A DNA stretch of 64,000 bases from Oscillospiraceae bacterium (GTDB taxonomy: Bacteria; Bacillota; Clostridia; Oscillospirales; QAMX01): contig SVLQ01000012.1 of the NCBI GenBank assembly GCA_015067825.1, positions 1 to 64,000 on the forward strand, in the 5' to 3' direction. Made by a program: the position numbers and the translations under genes. A model generated the notes under the pieces. That model was not told the DNA's origin. It saw only the letters and a program-made list of their open reading frames with translations, and ran no database searches. Shown here piece by piece: positions 32,834 through 41,967 of the stretch. The first letter of the stretch is position 1, and the number at the start of each line of letters is the position of its first letter.

Positions 32834-33048
32834 TTAAAACCCAAACAACAAACTGACTTCGCATTCCAGCGGGGTCAGTTTTATTTTTAGTTGAATGTGC
32901 TGATGGTTATAGAAATATGTATTCGTCAATTCGATGACGAGCTTCGGCGAAAGTCTGCAGCTTTACCCGATGAATACACTCTGATTTGAGAATTGAGAAG
33001 ATATTCTTGGCTAAAACATTGTTATATGGATTATTGATGGTGAATAAT
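32834..33048 (-). pseudogene. C-terminal remnant of an IS3-family transposase (OrfB), frameshifted
   Basis: Read on the minus strand, the segment encodes NPYNNVLAKNIFSILKSECI then HRVKLQTFAEARHRIDEYI, and after a one-base frameshift near 32915, FYNHQHIQLKIKLTPLECE to a stop at 32834. This is the end of an IS3/IS150-type integrase domain: the NP-N-IFSILKSE block includes the position of the last catalytic glutamate (KSE), and the FYN-H-R-Q motif closes such proteins. The upstream two thirds of the gene are gone, so it is a dead relic, not a source of transposition. Confidence 0.75.
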
Positions 33049-33070
33049 CAACTTCTGATTGGTAAAATTT

Positions 33071-33204
33071 GTACACTTTTTTGACCAATAGAAGAAACCT
33101 CTGTAACAACTCAATATATGCACCATAATACCACCAATTTTATATATTCCATTATAACATCTATGATATTTTCTGTCAATGTTTGTATGGTAAAAAAAGT
33201 GTAC
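33071..33204. repeat. 134-bp MITE-like element with 16-bp terminal inverted repeats
   Basis: GTACACTTTTTTGACC (33071-33086) is repeated inverted at 33189-33204 with one mismatch. Both outer ends border TTT, which could be a 3-bp target duplication. The interior is AT-rich and non-coding as far as I can judge. The element lies 20 bp from the IS3 remnant and may derive from a related element; a single copy in the window limits the claim. Confidence 0.45.
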
Positions 33205-33342
33205 TTTCCTGATCATACAAATAGGAGCTATAGGTATGACTCTTTGTGAGTCGCTGGTTTTTGACGCAAAACGAAGTTGTTAGAACGTTGCTGCATGATT
33301 TTTCAGTCCTTGGAATAGGTTTTGGAAAATAGTAGTGGCAAG

Positions 33343-33370
33343 TTGTAGTAGATAAATACCGCAGTATTAT
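33343..33370 (+). promoter_or_regulatory. Possible promoter of the surface-protein block
   Basis: TTGTAG (33343-33348) and TATTAT (33365-33370), 16 bp apart, would give a leader of about 100 nt. The boxes are weak and other solutions exist. Confidence 0.3.
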
Positions 33371-33479
33371 ATTCTTACTATTTAATTGTGTATATACCGT
33401 GCATGATTGTGTTACGGTTTATGCTGATTGCTCTTGGAGCAATGAGGAAATATCTATCATAACAGGGGGAGAAGGAATA

Positions 33480-36400
33480 ATGACCAAGGATTCCAACTTT
33501 TTCAAGCGGACTCAGATATGGGTAGTCATTGTCGCTATGTTGATGACAGTGATCAGCCCCTTGTCTGGGTTGATGGTGTTCGCGTCGGACGAAGCACAAA
33601 AGACCGACGGTGAACTCGTCGCTGCCAACTATCCGTTGACGGCGAAAGAACAGGCTCTGTTGAGCTCGAAGCTGCTTGTCGGTGACACGCATACCTATGA
33701 AGTCCCGACAGCGGCAGAAAACCTGATCTCGGTGGATACCGATACGCAGACGATCAGCGTTTCGTCTTACGAAGGAACGTCCGGTTATCTGTGGGAACCG
33801 GTCTCTGCGAAGATCATGGTTGGCGGAGTAGAGCAGGAAGTCGTTGCGCTGACGGCGGGTGTCGGCACCTATGCCTATGACGGCAACGCTTTCTCGGTGG
33901 TTGTCTCTTTTGAACTGAACAAAGAGATCGACGCCGCTACGCAGGAACTGCTGCTGAATGCACCTGCCTATCTGGCCCAGGGTCTTGAGAACCTCAAGTT
34001 GGCCTATGCGCAGAGCGGCAACATGGACAGTATTACACTTGCTATGCCGTATCTGATGCCGCTGTGCGGCGTGGGCTACCCGGTCATGACTCCATGGTCA
34101 CCGGAACCGATAACCCTTTATTATGGTCCCACATCCGACCCGAAGGCCGTCAATGCGATCAACGCTACCAAGGAGCTGAACAACCAGATGACTGCCAACG
34201 GCGGCATTCTGGACCTTTCGGTCATGCTGAATGCGTACAACAGTGCTGCCAGCAAAGTGCAGTATCTGATGGAAAACGGTGCGGCACTGAAAGCCAAACT
34301 CGCGGAAACCAAAGCGTATATTCAGGACATCAATAACAACGATCTGTTCAGGCTGATTCTGAATATCGTCAGTGAGTCGATGGTCTCGGGCGAAACGCTT
34401 TCGGCTGTCAGAGCGCTGAAGACGTTCCGCAATGTCATGGAAGATATCATTGAGAACATCGAAGTTCTCGAAAACGACCCGTGGATCGCTCTGACTGCCG
34501 GCTGCCTGCGCGCCGGTCTGACGGATGCCGAGTACCTCACGTTGGACGGTCTGATGAGCGGCATGACCCTGACGGATCCGCTGCCGGCGGTTGAAGCCTC
34601 TCTGCTCGTCGACACGACGGAGATCCAGCACAACCTGAGCATGTGCAATGTTACGGTCAATGTTTCTCTGAAGCTGACTGACCCGAACAGCACTGCGGTG
34701 CAGTATGTGGATCACGACATTGTGAAGTCCGTTACGCTCACTCTGGCGGAAAACGCTACTGAAGCGGAAATCCTCGCAGCGGTGGACGCCAGCGGTATCG
34801 TGGCGGATGCGAAGGCTGCATGGGGCAGCGTTTACGACGATGCCCACTTTGCAGAAACGGCGTCTGAACTCCCCGGGACGCTGACGGAAGATACTACATA
34901 CAATATCGTTTACAAACCGAAACTCTATTCTGTGACCTCGAACTATGCGGCGGCGACGGAACTGCCCTATGGCTACCGCCTCCTGCTCGAAGTGAACGGC
35001 GCGGAACTGAAAGCCTACGACTACCAGGTGAACGGTAACTACTACGCCCAGGGCGCGTACTACACCATCACCGGTGATACGACGATCACCCGTACCGAAG
35101 GCAAGTCCTATGTGAAGGGCCAGCTCTATCAGATCGTTGCCGATAACTACCTGAACGGTACCACCGGCGAAGCGATTCTGACTTCCGGTGCTCTGTTTGG
35201 CGATGAAGTGGTTGCGGTCCGTTACCCGGACAACAACGGCGGCATCGTGACGCTGTCCGGCAGCACGCTGACGGCCCTGCCGTACGCGGCCAGCTATGAA
35301 GGCCTCTCCTGGAAGCCCTACAGCTACACGCTGGATACCAACGGCACCACCGGTTACTTCAACGGCGCGCCCTCCGTTATGATTGGTGAAAGCTTCGGCA
35401 CGGTGACGGTCACGTACCGCCTGTACCTGACGAACTTCGACGCGAGCGATATCGAAGATCTGGCGACCCTGCCGGGCGCTCTGGCGGCTGAAGCTGTGCA
35501 GCAGCTCTCTGCGATGGCCAGCATCGCCGGCCAGGAAGATAAGCTGGAGCTGCTCAACAACGCGATGCTTGGGGTCCTTGCCGGTTTGGTCGAAGAAGCT
35601 GTCCTGAACGCGGACGCGGCGAAGGATGCTGCTCTGAAAGCTTGCTTCACTGAAGTTCTCAACAAGATCAAGGACGAATGTATCGATACGTTCGCGGATA
35701 AAAAGCCGCTGAAGCTGTATACGATTGTTGCTGCCTACAACAATGCCGGCGACAAACTTCTGTACTACTACCAGAACCACGACGCGGTTCGCGCTGAAAT
35801 CGCGAAGTTTGCCGATTACATGACGATGCTTCTGGGCGCTGACGGAACTCTGACCGCCGACGAAAAGATCGACGCGCTGAAGGTCCTGATGAGCTCCGCA
35901 CCCAATATGACACCGGAAGACATCGAAAGATACAGCGAAAAGCTGACCTCTCTGGAAACCACGATGCAGTCTGTGAAGTCGAATCTCACGCCTCCGAATG
36001 CTGCGATCGATACCGAAAGCGCCAAGCTTGGCGTGCTGACGAGTACGCTCGTCGCCGGCGGTGAAGTCGATCCGTCGAACCTGAGTGTTGGCCTCTACCT
36101 CGCCGATTCGTCGATCGTTATGGTCGCCGATGACAAGGTCGCTCTGAAGGTTACCCTTCTGATCGAAGGCGGCGAAACGGTGACAATCGTTTCGGATACC
36201 GTTGACGGCAGCGTGGTGATCGATGCGGCGATGATCACGACCCTGAAGAATAAGGTCGCGGCCGCTCTGGATGCGCAGAGCATCGTTGGCGTTCTGTATG
36301 AAAACAACTACGATGCCACCGTTCTCGACGCTCTGGTCGGTCAGGCCGCAGAAGACCTTGCCCAGACCGCGTTTGAATTCGAATGGACCTATAAGCAGAT

Positions 36401-39400
36401 CGCAATCAACGTTCCGGGTATGACTGACCAGACGGTAAGCCTGGCCGATACGGTTATCGAACTGGCTGCCAGCTCCGACCCGGCTGAACGTTACGACTAC
36501 TATATCGGCGGCGTGAAAGTGGGCGGCAATCGCTACTCGCTCAGCCTCGTCGAACTGACCGAAGCGGCCAACGGCACGTTCGTTGTGACGCGTGAAGTGA
36601 TCAACATCGCTGAAGAAGAAGCCGCTCAGCGCAAACAGACGCTGATCGACTACGTCGATGGCCTCAACACCGCGATTGGCAACGATCAGCTGGCCTTTGT
36701 TCTTGTGGAAAACGGCAGCAGCTACTCGATCGTTCTGAAGGTCAAGTCGCTGGATCCGAGCTCGCTGATGAGCGCGGCGATGGGCATGGCGACCGGTATG
36801 GTCCAGGGTGCGTATTCGTATGTCGGTATCGACAACAACGCCTTCTGGGATGGCAAAGTCCACCTGCAGACCCTGGTCGACGCTGTGATGAACAGCGGCT
36901 TCGGTCTGAACACGCTGGTCAACGTGATTGATGCCAGCGGCAACATCCAGAACCAGCTCACGCTTGCCGGTACGGTGCTCTCCGCGGAAGTTGTCAATCC
37001 GTACGGCGGCAAACTGATCGAAACGACCATGCAGCTCGGCTCGACCGAGAGCGATGCTCTGAACGTTGCGTTCTACATCACCCTTGGCTCGGCGAACGAG
37101 ATGCTCGTGACTCTGCGCAATGCCTATGTCGATATGCTCGCGTCCTATGTTGACCTGGTCTGCGACAACGGCAAAGCCAACATCGCGCTGAATCTCCCGC
37201 AGAAGGCGTACGAAGCGCTGCTTGCCAGCCTGCTCGTCACCGGTGAGATCGATCTCTCTGAACTGAACGATGTGGACGGCGAAATCATCTTTGGCTTCAT
37301 CAATGATATGATTATGCCGCTGATCGATGCCGGCGCGACGCTTGAAACGATCGAAAATACCCTCGCACAGTTTGGCATGAACCTTGCGCTGTCCGGTCGT
37401 CGCGGCATGGACACCATCTACAGAGAACTGGTTCAGTTCTACACCGACGCGCAGTTTGTCTATGATGAAAACAGCGGCACTGCCACCGGCGTGATCATGA
37501 TCAATGGTCTGCTCAACTCGATGGATCTTGGTGCTCTGTCCAGCCTGATCGCCGAAAAGGATACCGGCCTGACTGTGACGGTCGATATCGAACTGTCCGA
37601 TCTTGGCAGCCAGTATGAAGCTCTGTTTGTTGACATCAACGCAGCCGGTATTGCCAACAAGATCGGCCTGACGGCGGATCTCGCCGCGAAACTCCCGTCG
37701 CTTGCCGGCGCCTCTGCTGTGGTCCTGCTGAGCGATGTGAACGAAAACCTCACCTTCGGCAAGACGACGCTTCTGAACCTGAACGGTTTCACGGTGACCG
37801 GTGACATCACGTCCAACGGCAAACTGATCATCGTCGATGCGAACACGCAGGCCGGCAAGATCGGCACGGTCGACGGTCAGGTTTCCGGCAACGCGATCGT
37901 TGTTTCCGGTAAATACACCGATGACGTTTCCGATCTCATCAAAGTCGGCTACGAACAGGGCGCTGACGGTGTTGTTGCCAACCGCTTCTATGATATCGAA
38001 GCCGACGGCGAAAACATCACGATCGTTTTGAACGCTGACATGATCCACACGAACTACGTCCCGAACCTGACGGCTCTGGTTGTGGACATCGCCTGCGATC
38101 TCCTGTTCAACGGCTATGCTTACAATTACCTCGAACTTGCCGGCAACAGCGTCTACGATATCACGCTCGATGATCTCGTTGGCCTGTACAAGAGCACGAA
38201 CCGCCTGAACACTGCCGTCAGCGAAGTCCTCGGCTTTGTCGACAGCGCGGATCTCTCGGCCCTGATCAATCTGGTCATGGATGATGTTGCGGATTTCGCG
38301 GCCATCAGCCAGGCCATCGAAAATGACGAAGCCATTTTCGAATATGAAATGGTCAGAAAGCCCTGGAACCTCGACTTCTCCATTGAGAGTGCGGGTAACT
38401 ACATTACCGCCGGTATCGGTTCCGGCGATGCGGTTTCGGGTAACTTCAGTGTTGTTGTTTCTGGTTCCGCGGCAGACAAGGCGTATCTTGTCGATCTCTT
38501 TGCCGAACTTGGCGAAATTGTGGATGCTGATATCAACCTGAACATGACGCACGGCCTCAACGGCAGCACGATCGAGCTGACAGTTGACGCGGACGCGAAC
38601 GTGTTTGTTGATCTGACGAATCCGGATTACGCCATCATGCTGAGCATTCTTGTTGCTGACGGTATCGGTGCTCCGGCCAATGCGGATCTGATCGCCGGCA
38701 TCGAAACCTACTACAGCACGGGCAGCACCGATGTTCTCAACCGTGCGTTCAACGCCCTGACGACCTCTCAGGTCGTGACGGCGCTTAAGAACCTGACGAC
38801 TGCGGATTCCTTTGCCAACATGGTCAGCGCCCTTGGCCTCGACGGCATCGTGGAAGACTCGGTCGAAGAGCTCGAAGCTCTGTACGATCGCTTTGGTAAG
38901 CTGGCTGCGGCGCTTGTCCGCAGAACCGACATCACCGGTGGCAGCCGTACGATCGGCAGCTATCTGGATGCCAACGGTGTCTATTCGATCGAAAGAAGCG
39001 ATTTGGAGAAGATGCTTGAAAGAGCGCTCTTCAAGGGCTACAAAGTGTCTGTTGAAGTCACTGTGACGGATGCCTATGCCGGTGTCCAGCTCTTTGGTGC
39101 GGTTGCGGGCGACGTGGACTACACCGAACTCGAAAACCAGATCGCGAGAGCGGAAAAACTGCTCGAGGACGAAGACGAGTACACTTCGAGTTCTTGGGCG
39201 AAGATGGAAGCTGCTTTGGAAGATGCGTATGAAGCGCGAAATTCTTTGGATCAGAACGAAGTCGACCGAATGGCCGATGCGCTGAAAAAGGCAATCAATG
39301 GTCTTGTGAAAAAGCACGTGCCGCCGACTCCGCCGAGTCCTCCAGTTGTGGACTATAGTGAACTGGAAAAACAGATAGCAAAAGCCGAGTCGTTGGAAGA

Positions 39401-40088
39401 GTCTAGCTACACTGCTGAATCTTGGGCAGTTCTGGCAACTGCTTTGGAAGAAGCTTACAACGCGTTGAATTCGAACAGCCAATCTATAGTTAACGCTGCA
39501 GCGAAAAATCTGAAAGATGCGATTGAAGCACTTGTTAAGCAATCTCAGCCGCCGATACTGCCAGATGTTGCTCCAGAATTTGTGGAAGGCACTGGCACCC
39601 CGGTGATTCTTGAATCGGATAAGGTTGCCGGCTACCAGGTCGACGAAACCGAAATGTACATCGAGATCGATACGCAGGCCTCCGGTCTGACTGTCGCTGA
39701 ACTTTGTGCTCTTCTGAAATTCAGCGTTAAGAACGCTGATTCCGTTACTCTGACCGTCGGCAACGGCACTTTGGCCGAAACCAGCCTTGTGTGCAACGGC
39801 ACAAAGGTCACTGCGGTTGCAGCCAACGCCTCGTCGTCGAAAGTGGCGGTTGTGGAATACACCATCATCATCATGGGCGACGTCAACAGCAACGGCCGTA
39901 TTGAAGTTGGTGATGCGGTTCTGATTAGCCAGGCGCTTGTTGGCCTGACGACTCTGGACGAACTGCAGATCATGGCTGCGGATATCAACAACAACGGCAG
40001 AACCGATATCGGCGACGCTACGCGCAACTCCAGCAAGATCGTTGATTGGGATAACTACGAATCCATGCTGGAGAATGCTGCGGAATAA
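33480..40088 (+). CDS. Giant secreted protein with FIVAR modules and C-terminal dockerin
   Basis: This 2202-residue protein has a signal peptide (about 1-36, ending MVFAS) and no membrane anchor. The bulk is unlike families I know. A module with LNAYNSAASKVQYLMENGAA near residue 250 recurs near 748 (VAAYNNAGDKLLYYYQNHDA), which shows an ancient duplication of about 500 residues. Residues near 1430-1500 (TTLLNLNGFTVTGDITSNGK) resemble beta-helix rungs. Two FIVAR modules follow at about 1879-1945 and 1957-2022. The end (about 2132-2202) is a type I dockerin: GDVNSNGRIEVGDAVLISQAL and AADINNNGRTDIGDA are the two calcium loops, preceded by the beta domain commonly found before dockerins. The ATG at 33480 follows AGAAGGA. 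It heads the surface block, and the next two genes encode possible docking partners. Confidence 0.85.
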   Translation: MTKDSNFFKRTQIWVVIVAMLMTVISPLSGLMVFASDEAQKTDGELVAANYPLTAKEQALLSSKLLVGDTHTYEVPTAAENLISVDTDTQTISVSSYEGTSGYLWEPVSAKIMVGGVEQEVVALTAGVGTYAYDGNAFSVVVSFELNKEIDAATQELLLNAPAYLAQGLENLKLAYAQSGNMDSITLAMPYLMPLCGVGYPVMTPWSPEPITLYYGPTSDPKAVNAINATKELNNQMTANGGILDLSVMLNAYNSAASKVQYLMENGAALKAKLAETKAYIQDINNNDLFRLILNIVSESMVSGETLSAVRALKTFRNVMEDIIENIEVLENDPWIALTAGCLRAGLTDAEYLTLDGLMSGMTLTDPLPAVEASLLVDTTEIQHNLSMCNVTVNVSLKLTDPNSTAVQYVDHDIVKSVTLTLAENATEAEILAAVDASGIVADAKAAWGSVYDDAHFAETASELPGTLTEDTTYNIVYKPKLYSVTSNYAAATELPYGYRLLLEVNGAELKAYDYQVNGNYYAQGAYYTITGDTTITRTEGKSYVKGQLYQIVADNYLNGTTGEAILTSGALFGDEVVAVRYPDNNGGIVTLSGSTLTALPYAASYEGLSWKPYSYTLDTNGTTGYFNGAPSVMIGESFGTVTVTYRLYLTNFDASDIEDLATLPGALAAEAVQQLSAMASIAGQEDKLELLNNAMLGVLAGLVEEAVLNADAAKDAALKACFTEVLNKIKDECIDTFADKKPLKLYTIVAAYNNAGDKLLYYYQNHDAVRAEIAKFADYMTMLLGADGTLTADEKIDALKVLMSSAPNMTPEDIERYSEKLTSLETTMQSVKSNLTPPNAAIDTESAKLGVLTSTLVAGGEVDPSNLSVGLYLADSSIVMVADDKVALKVTLLIEGGETVTIVSDTVDGSVVIDAAMITTLKNKVAAALDAQSIVGVLYENNYDATVLDALVGQAAEDLAQTAFEFEWTYKQIAINVPGMTDQTVSLADTVIELAASSDPAERYDYYIGGVKVGGNRYSLSLVELTEAANGTFVVTREVINIAEEEAAQRKQTLIDYVDGLNTAIGNDQLAFVLVENGSSYSIVLKVKSLDPSSLMSAAMGMATGMVQGAYSYVGIDNNAFWDGKVHLQTLVDAVMNSGFGLNTLVNVIDASGNIQNQLTLAGTVLSAEVVNPYGGKLIETTMQLGSTESDALNVAFYITLGSANEMLVTLRNAYVDMLASYVDLVCDNGKANIALNLPQKAYEALLASLLVTGEIDLSELNDVDGEIIFGFINDMIMPLIDAGATLETIENTLAQFGMNLALSGRRGMDTIYRELVQFYTDAQFVYDENSGTATGVIMINGLLNSMDLGALSSLIAEKDTGLTVTVDIELSDLGSQYEALFVDINAAGIANKIGLTADLAAKLPSLAGASAVVLLSDVNENLTFGKTTLLNLNGFTVTGDITSNGKLIIVDANTQAGKIGTVDGQVSGNAIVVSGKYTDDVSDLIKVGYEQGADGVVANRFYDIEADGENITIVLNADMIHTNYVPNLTALVVDIACDLLFNGYAYNYLELAGNSVYDITLDDLVGLYKSTNRLNTAVSEVLGFVDSADLSALINLVMDDVADFAAISQAIENDEAIFEYEMVRKPWNLDFSIESAGNYITAGIGSGDAVSGNFSVVVSGSAADKAYLVDLFAELGEIVDADINLNMTHGLNGSTIELTVDADANVFVDLTNPDYAIMLSILVADGIGAPANADLIAGIETYYSTGSTDVLNRAFNALTTSQVVTALKNLTTADSFANMVSALGLDGIVEDSVEELEALYDRFGKLAAALVRRTDITGGSRTIGSYLDANGVYSIERSDLEKMLERALFKGYKVSVEVTVTDAYAGVQLFGAVAGDVDYTELENQIARAEKLLEDEDEYTSSSWAKMEAALEDAYEARNSLDQNEVDRMADALKKAINGLVKKHVPPTPPSPPVVDYSELEKQIAKAESLEESSYTAESWAVLATALEEAYNALNSNSQSIVNAAAKNLKDAIEALVKQSQPPILPDVAPEFVEGTGTPVILESDKVAGYQVDETEMYIEIDTQASGLTVAELCALLKFSVKNADSVTLTVGNGTLAETSLVCNGTKVTAVAANASSSKVAVVEYTIIIMGDVNSNGRIEVGDAVLISQALVGLTTLDELQIMAADINNNGRTDIGDATRNSSKIVDWDNYESMLENAAE

Positions 40089-40102
40089 CGGGAGGTACAT
40101 AA

Positions 40103-41848
40103 ATGAAAGTTGCAAAAAGAATATTTGCCTTGATGCTTTCCGTGGTACTGGTGTTCTCTCTGACTGTTAACGCTTTTGCGGCAACCTCGAAAGAGGTTGC
40201 CGCGGAGGCGGGAGAAACCGTGACCGTTGAACTGCAATATACGAATATTGCAGGTATCCAAGGCACTCTGAAAACTTCCGGCGCTGACATTATTACAGGA
40301 ATTGCTGTTACGACGACCGGCCTGACCATTGGTAACTACAACGCTGCCAACGGTATGCTTGCGTACTTTGGTACGGCTCCTGTCAATTGTACCGTCAAAC
40401 TTGAGATCAAACTCGCAGCGGATGCGAAACCGGGCGAAGTCGGAAAAATCACCTTTGAGTACGAAACCACCGCTGACGGCAGCATGCCGTCCGAACCGGT
40501 CTATCAGTACGATTCGGTTACAATCCTTGTTCCTGCGATCGACTACACCGCGCTGAATGCGCAGATCGCCAAGGCTGAAAGCCTGAACGAAGCGGACTAC
40601 ACCGCGGCGTCTTGGGCGAAGATGGAAACGGCGCTTGCCGCGGCCATCGCTGCCAGAGAATCTCAGGACCAGAAGGTCGTCGACAACGCGGCCAACGCTC
40701 TGAAAGCTGCTATTGCCGCCCTTGTCCGGAAACAGGCGGGCGTTGATTACAGCGAACTGAACAAACAGATCGCCATTGCCGAAGGTCTGAACGAAGCGGA
40801 CTACACGGCCGAATCGTGGGCGAACCTGGAAAGCGCGCTGAATGCGGCGATCGCTGCCAGATCCTCGCAGAGCCAGTCCGTTGTCAACAATGCGGCGGCT
40901 GCCCTGAAGGCGGCTATTGCGGCTCTCGAAGCCGTTCCGGGTGTTGATTACTCTGAACTGGAACTCCAGATCCTGATCGCGTCGGGTCTCCGCGAAGCGT
41001 TCTACACGCCTGAAACGTGGGCGGACCTGGCCAGCGCACTGGAAACGGCTATTACTGCCAGAGAATCGAAGGATCAGGCCGAAGTCGACGCTGCTGCTGC
41101 GACTCTGAAAGAGGCCATTGCCGGTTTGGAACGTCTGCCGGTCATCAATTATGCGGAACTGAGCCTGCAGATCGCCATTGCCGAAGGTCTGAATGAAGCG
41201 GACTACACAGCGGAATCGTGGGCGAACCTCGAGATCGCACTGGAAGCGGCTCGTGCTGCCAGAGAATCGCTTGATCAGGCTGAAGTCGACAATGCCGCTG
41301 AAAACCTGAAGAATGCCATTGCGGCTCTGGAAGTTCCGGTTGCGATCGACTACACCGAACTGAATGCGCAGATCGCCATTGCTGAAGGTCTGAATGCTGA
41401 CGCGTACACGGCTGAATCTTGGGCGGCGCTGACCACGGCCCTGAATGCGGCCATCGACGCCAGAACTGCCGAGTCTCAGGATATCGTCGACAACGCCGCT
41501 GCGGATCTGAAGGCTGCTATCGCGGCGCTGCAGACGAAACCCGTTGAGCCGACGATCGACTACACCGTGCTGAATGCGCAGATCGCCATCGCCGAAGGCC
41601 TGAACAAGGACGACTACACGGCCGAATCGTGGAGCGCCCTCGAAACTGCCCTGAATGCGGCCATCGCTGCCAGAACGGCGAAGGATCAGACGGTTGTCGA
41701 CAACGCGACGCAGGCTCTTGCCAACGCGATTGCGGCTCTTGAAGAAAGCAGCTGTAGCTGGTGGTGGATCCTGATCGTTATCGCGGTGATCATTCTGGTC
41801 GCGCTTTGGTTCTACTACAACAAAAAGAAGAAGACGCCCAAAAAATAA
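40103..41848 (+). CDS. Membrane-anchored protein: cohesin-like domain plus six FIVAR modules
   Basis: This 581-residue protein has a signal peptide (1-26, NAFAA), a beta-rich domain at about 28-140 and six FIVAR repeats of about 67 residues, then a membrane helix and basic tail (WWWILIVIAVIILVALWFYY and KKKKTPKK). The first domain begins AGETVTVELQYTNIAGIQGT, has LAADAKPGEVGKITFEY and ends with YDSVTILV, the layout of cohesin domains. Each FIVAR starts with DYTALNAQIAKAESLNEADY-like sequence and ends with ALKAAIAAL. The protein is 15 bp downstream of the dockerin gene. I infer that it displays a cohesin on a stalk for that dockerin; cohesin identity is from pattern, not from search. Confidence 0.78.
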   Translation: MKVAKRIFALMLSVVLVFSLTVNAFAATSKEVAAEAGETVTVELQYTNIAGIQGTLKTSGADIITGIAVTTTGLTIGNYNAANGMLAYFGTAPVNCTVKLEIKLAADAKPGEVGKITFEYETTADGSMPSEPVYQYDSVTILVPAIDYTALNAQIAKAESLNEADYTAASWAKMETALAAAIAARESQDQKVVDNAANALKAAIAALVRKQAGVDYSELNKQIAIAEGLNEADYTAESWANLESALNAAIAARSSQSQSVVNNAAAALKAAIAALEAVPGVDYSELELQILIASGLREAFYTPETWADLASALETAITARESKDQAEVDAAAATLKEAIAGLERLPVINYAELSLQIAIAEGLNEADYTAESWANLEIALEAARAARESLDQAEVDNAAENLKNAIAALEVPVAIDYTELNAQIAIAEGLNADAYTAESWAALTTALNAAIDARTAESQDIVDNAAADLKAAIAALQTKPVEPTIDYTVLNAQIAIAEGLNKDDYTAESWSALETALNAAIAARTAKDQTVVDNATQALANAIAALEESSCSWWWILIVIAVIILVALWFYYNKKKKTPKK

Positions 41849-41899
41849 CTTCTGCCGGCTGAATCAGAACACTGATTGACAGCGAAAACAAATAAAGTA

Positions 41900-41941
41900 C
41901 CCCAGGCAGACCGCCCATTTTCTGAGGTGGTCTGCCTGGGG
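41900..41941 (+). other. Intercistronic hairpin without T run
   Basis: CCCCAGGCAGACC (41900-41912) pairs with GGTCTGCCTGGGG (41929-41941). No T tract follows, and the next gene starts 27 bp later, so it may tune mRNA decay or partial termination. Confidence 0.6.
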
Positions 41942-41967
41942 CACAGCGCTAAAACCGAGGGAGAACA

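Larger units (their letters stand above)
32580..33479. other. AT-rich gene-poor strip between core genome and surface block
   Basis: These 900 bases are clearly more AT-rich than both sides and carry no intact gene. They hold the spore-gene promoter, a decayed IS3-family transposase end (32834-33048), a 134-bp inverted-repeat element (33071-33204) and a weak promoter for the giant surface gene. This is a typical scar of mobile-element activity. Confidence 0.7.

Noticed and set aside
33031-33216. A 61-codon minus-strand frame in the AT-rich strip
   Set aside because: It lies almost wholly inside the inverted-repeat element, has no ribosome binding site, and its protein has no recognisable pattern.
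34098-40115. A 2005-codon open frame on the minus strand opposite the giant surface gene
   Set aside because: It mirrors the plus-strand gene codon by codon, has no ribosome binding site, and its protein is arginine/histidine/valine rich without domains. The plus strand has a signal peptide, FIVAR modules and a dockerin.
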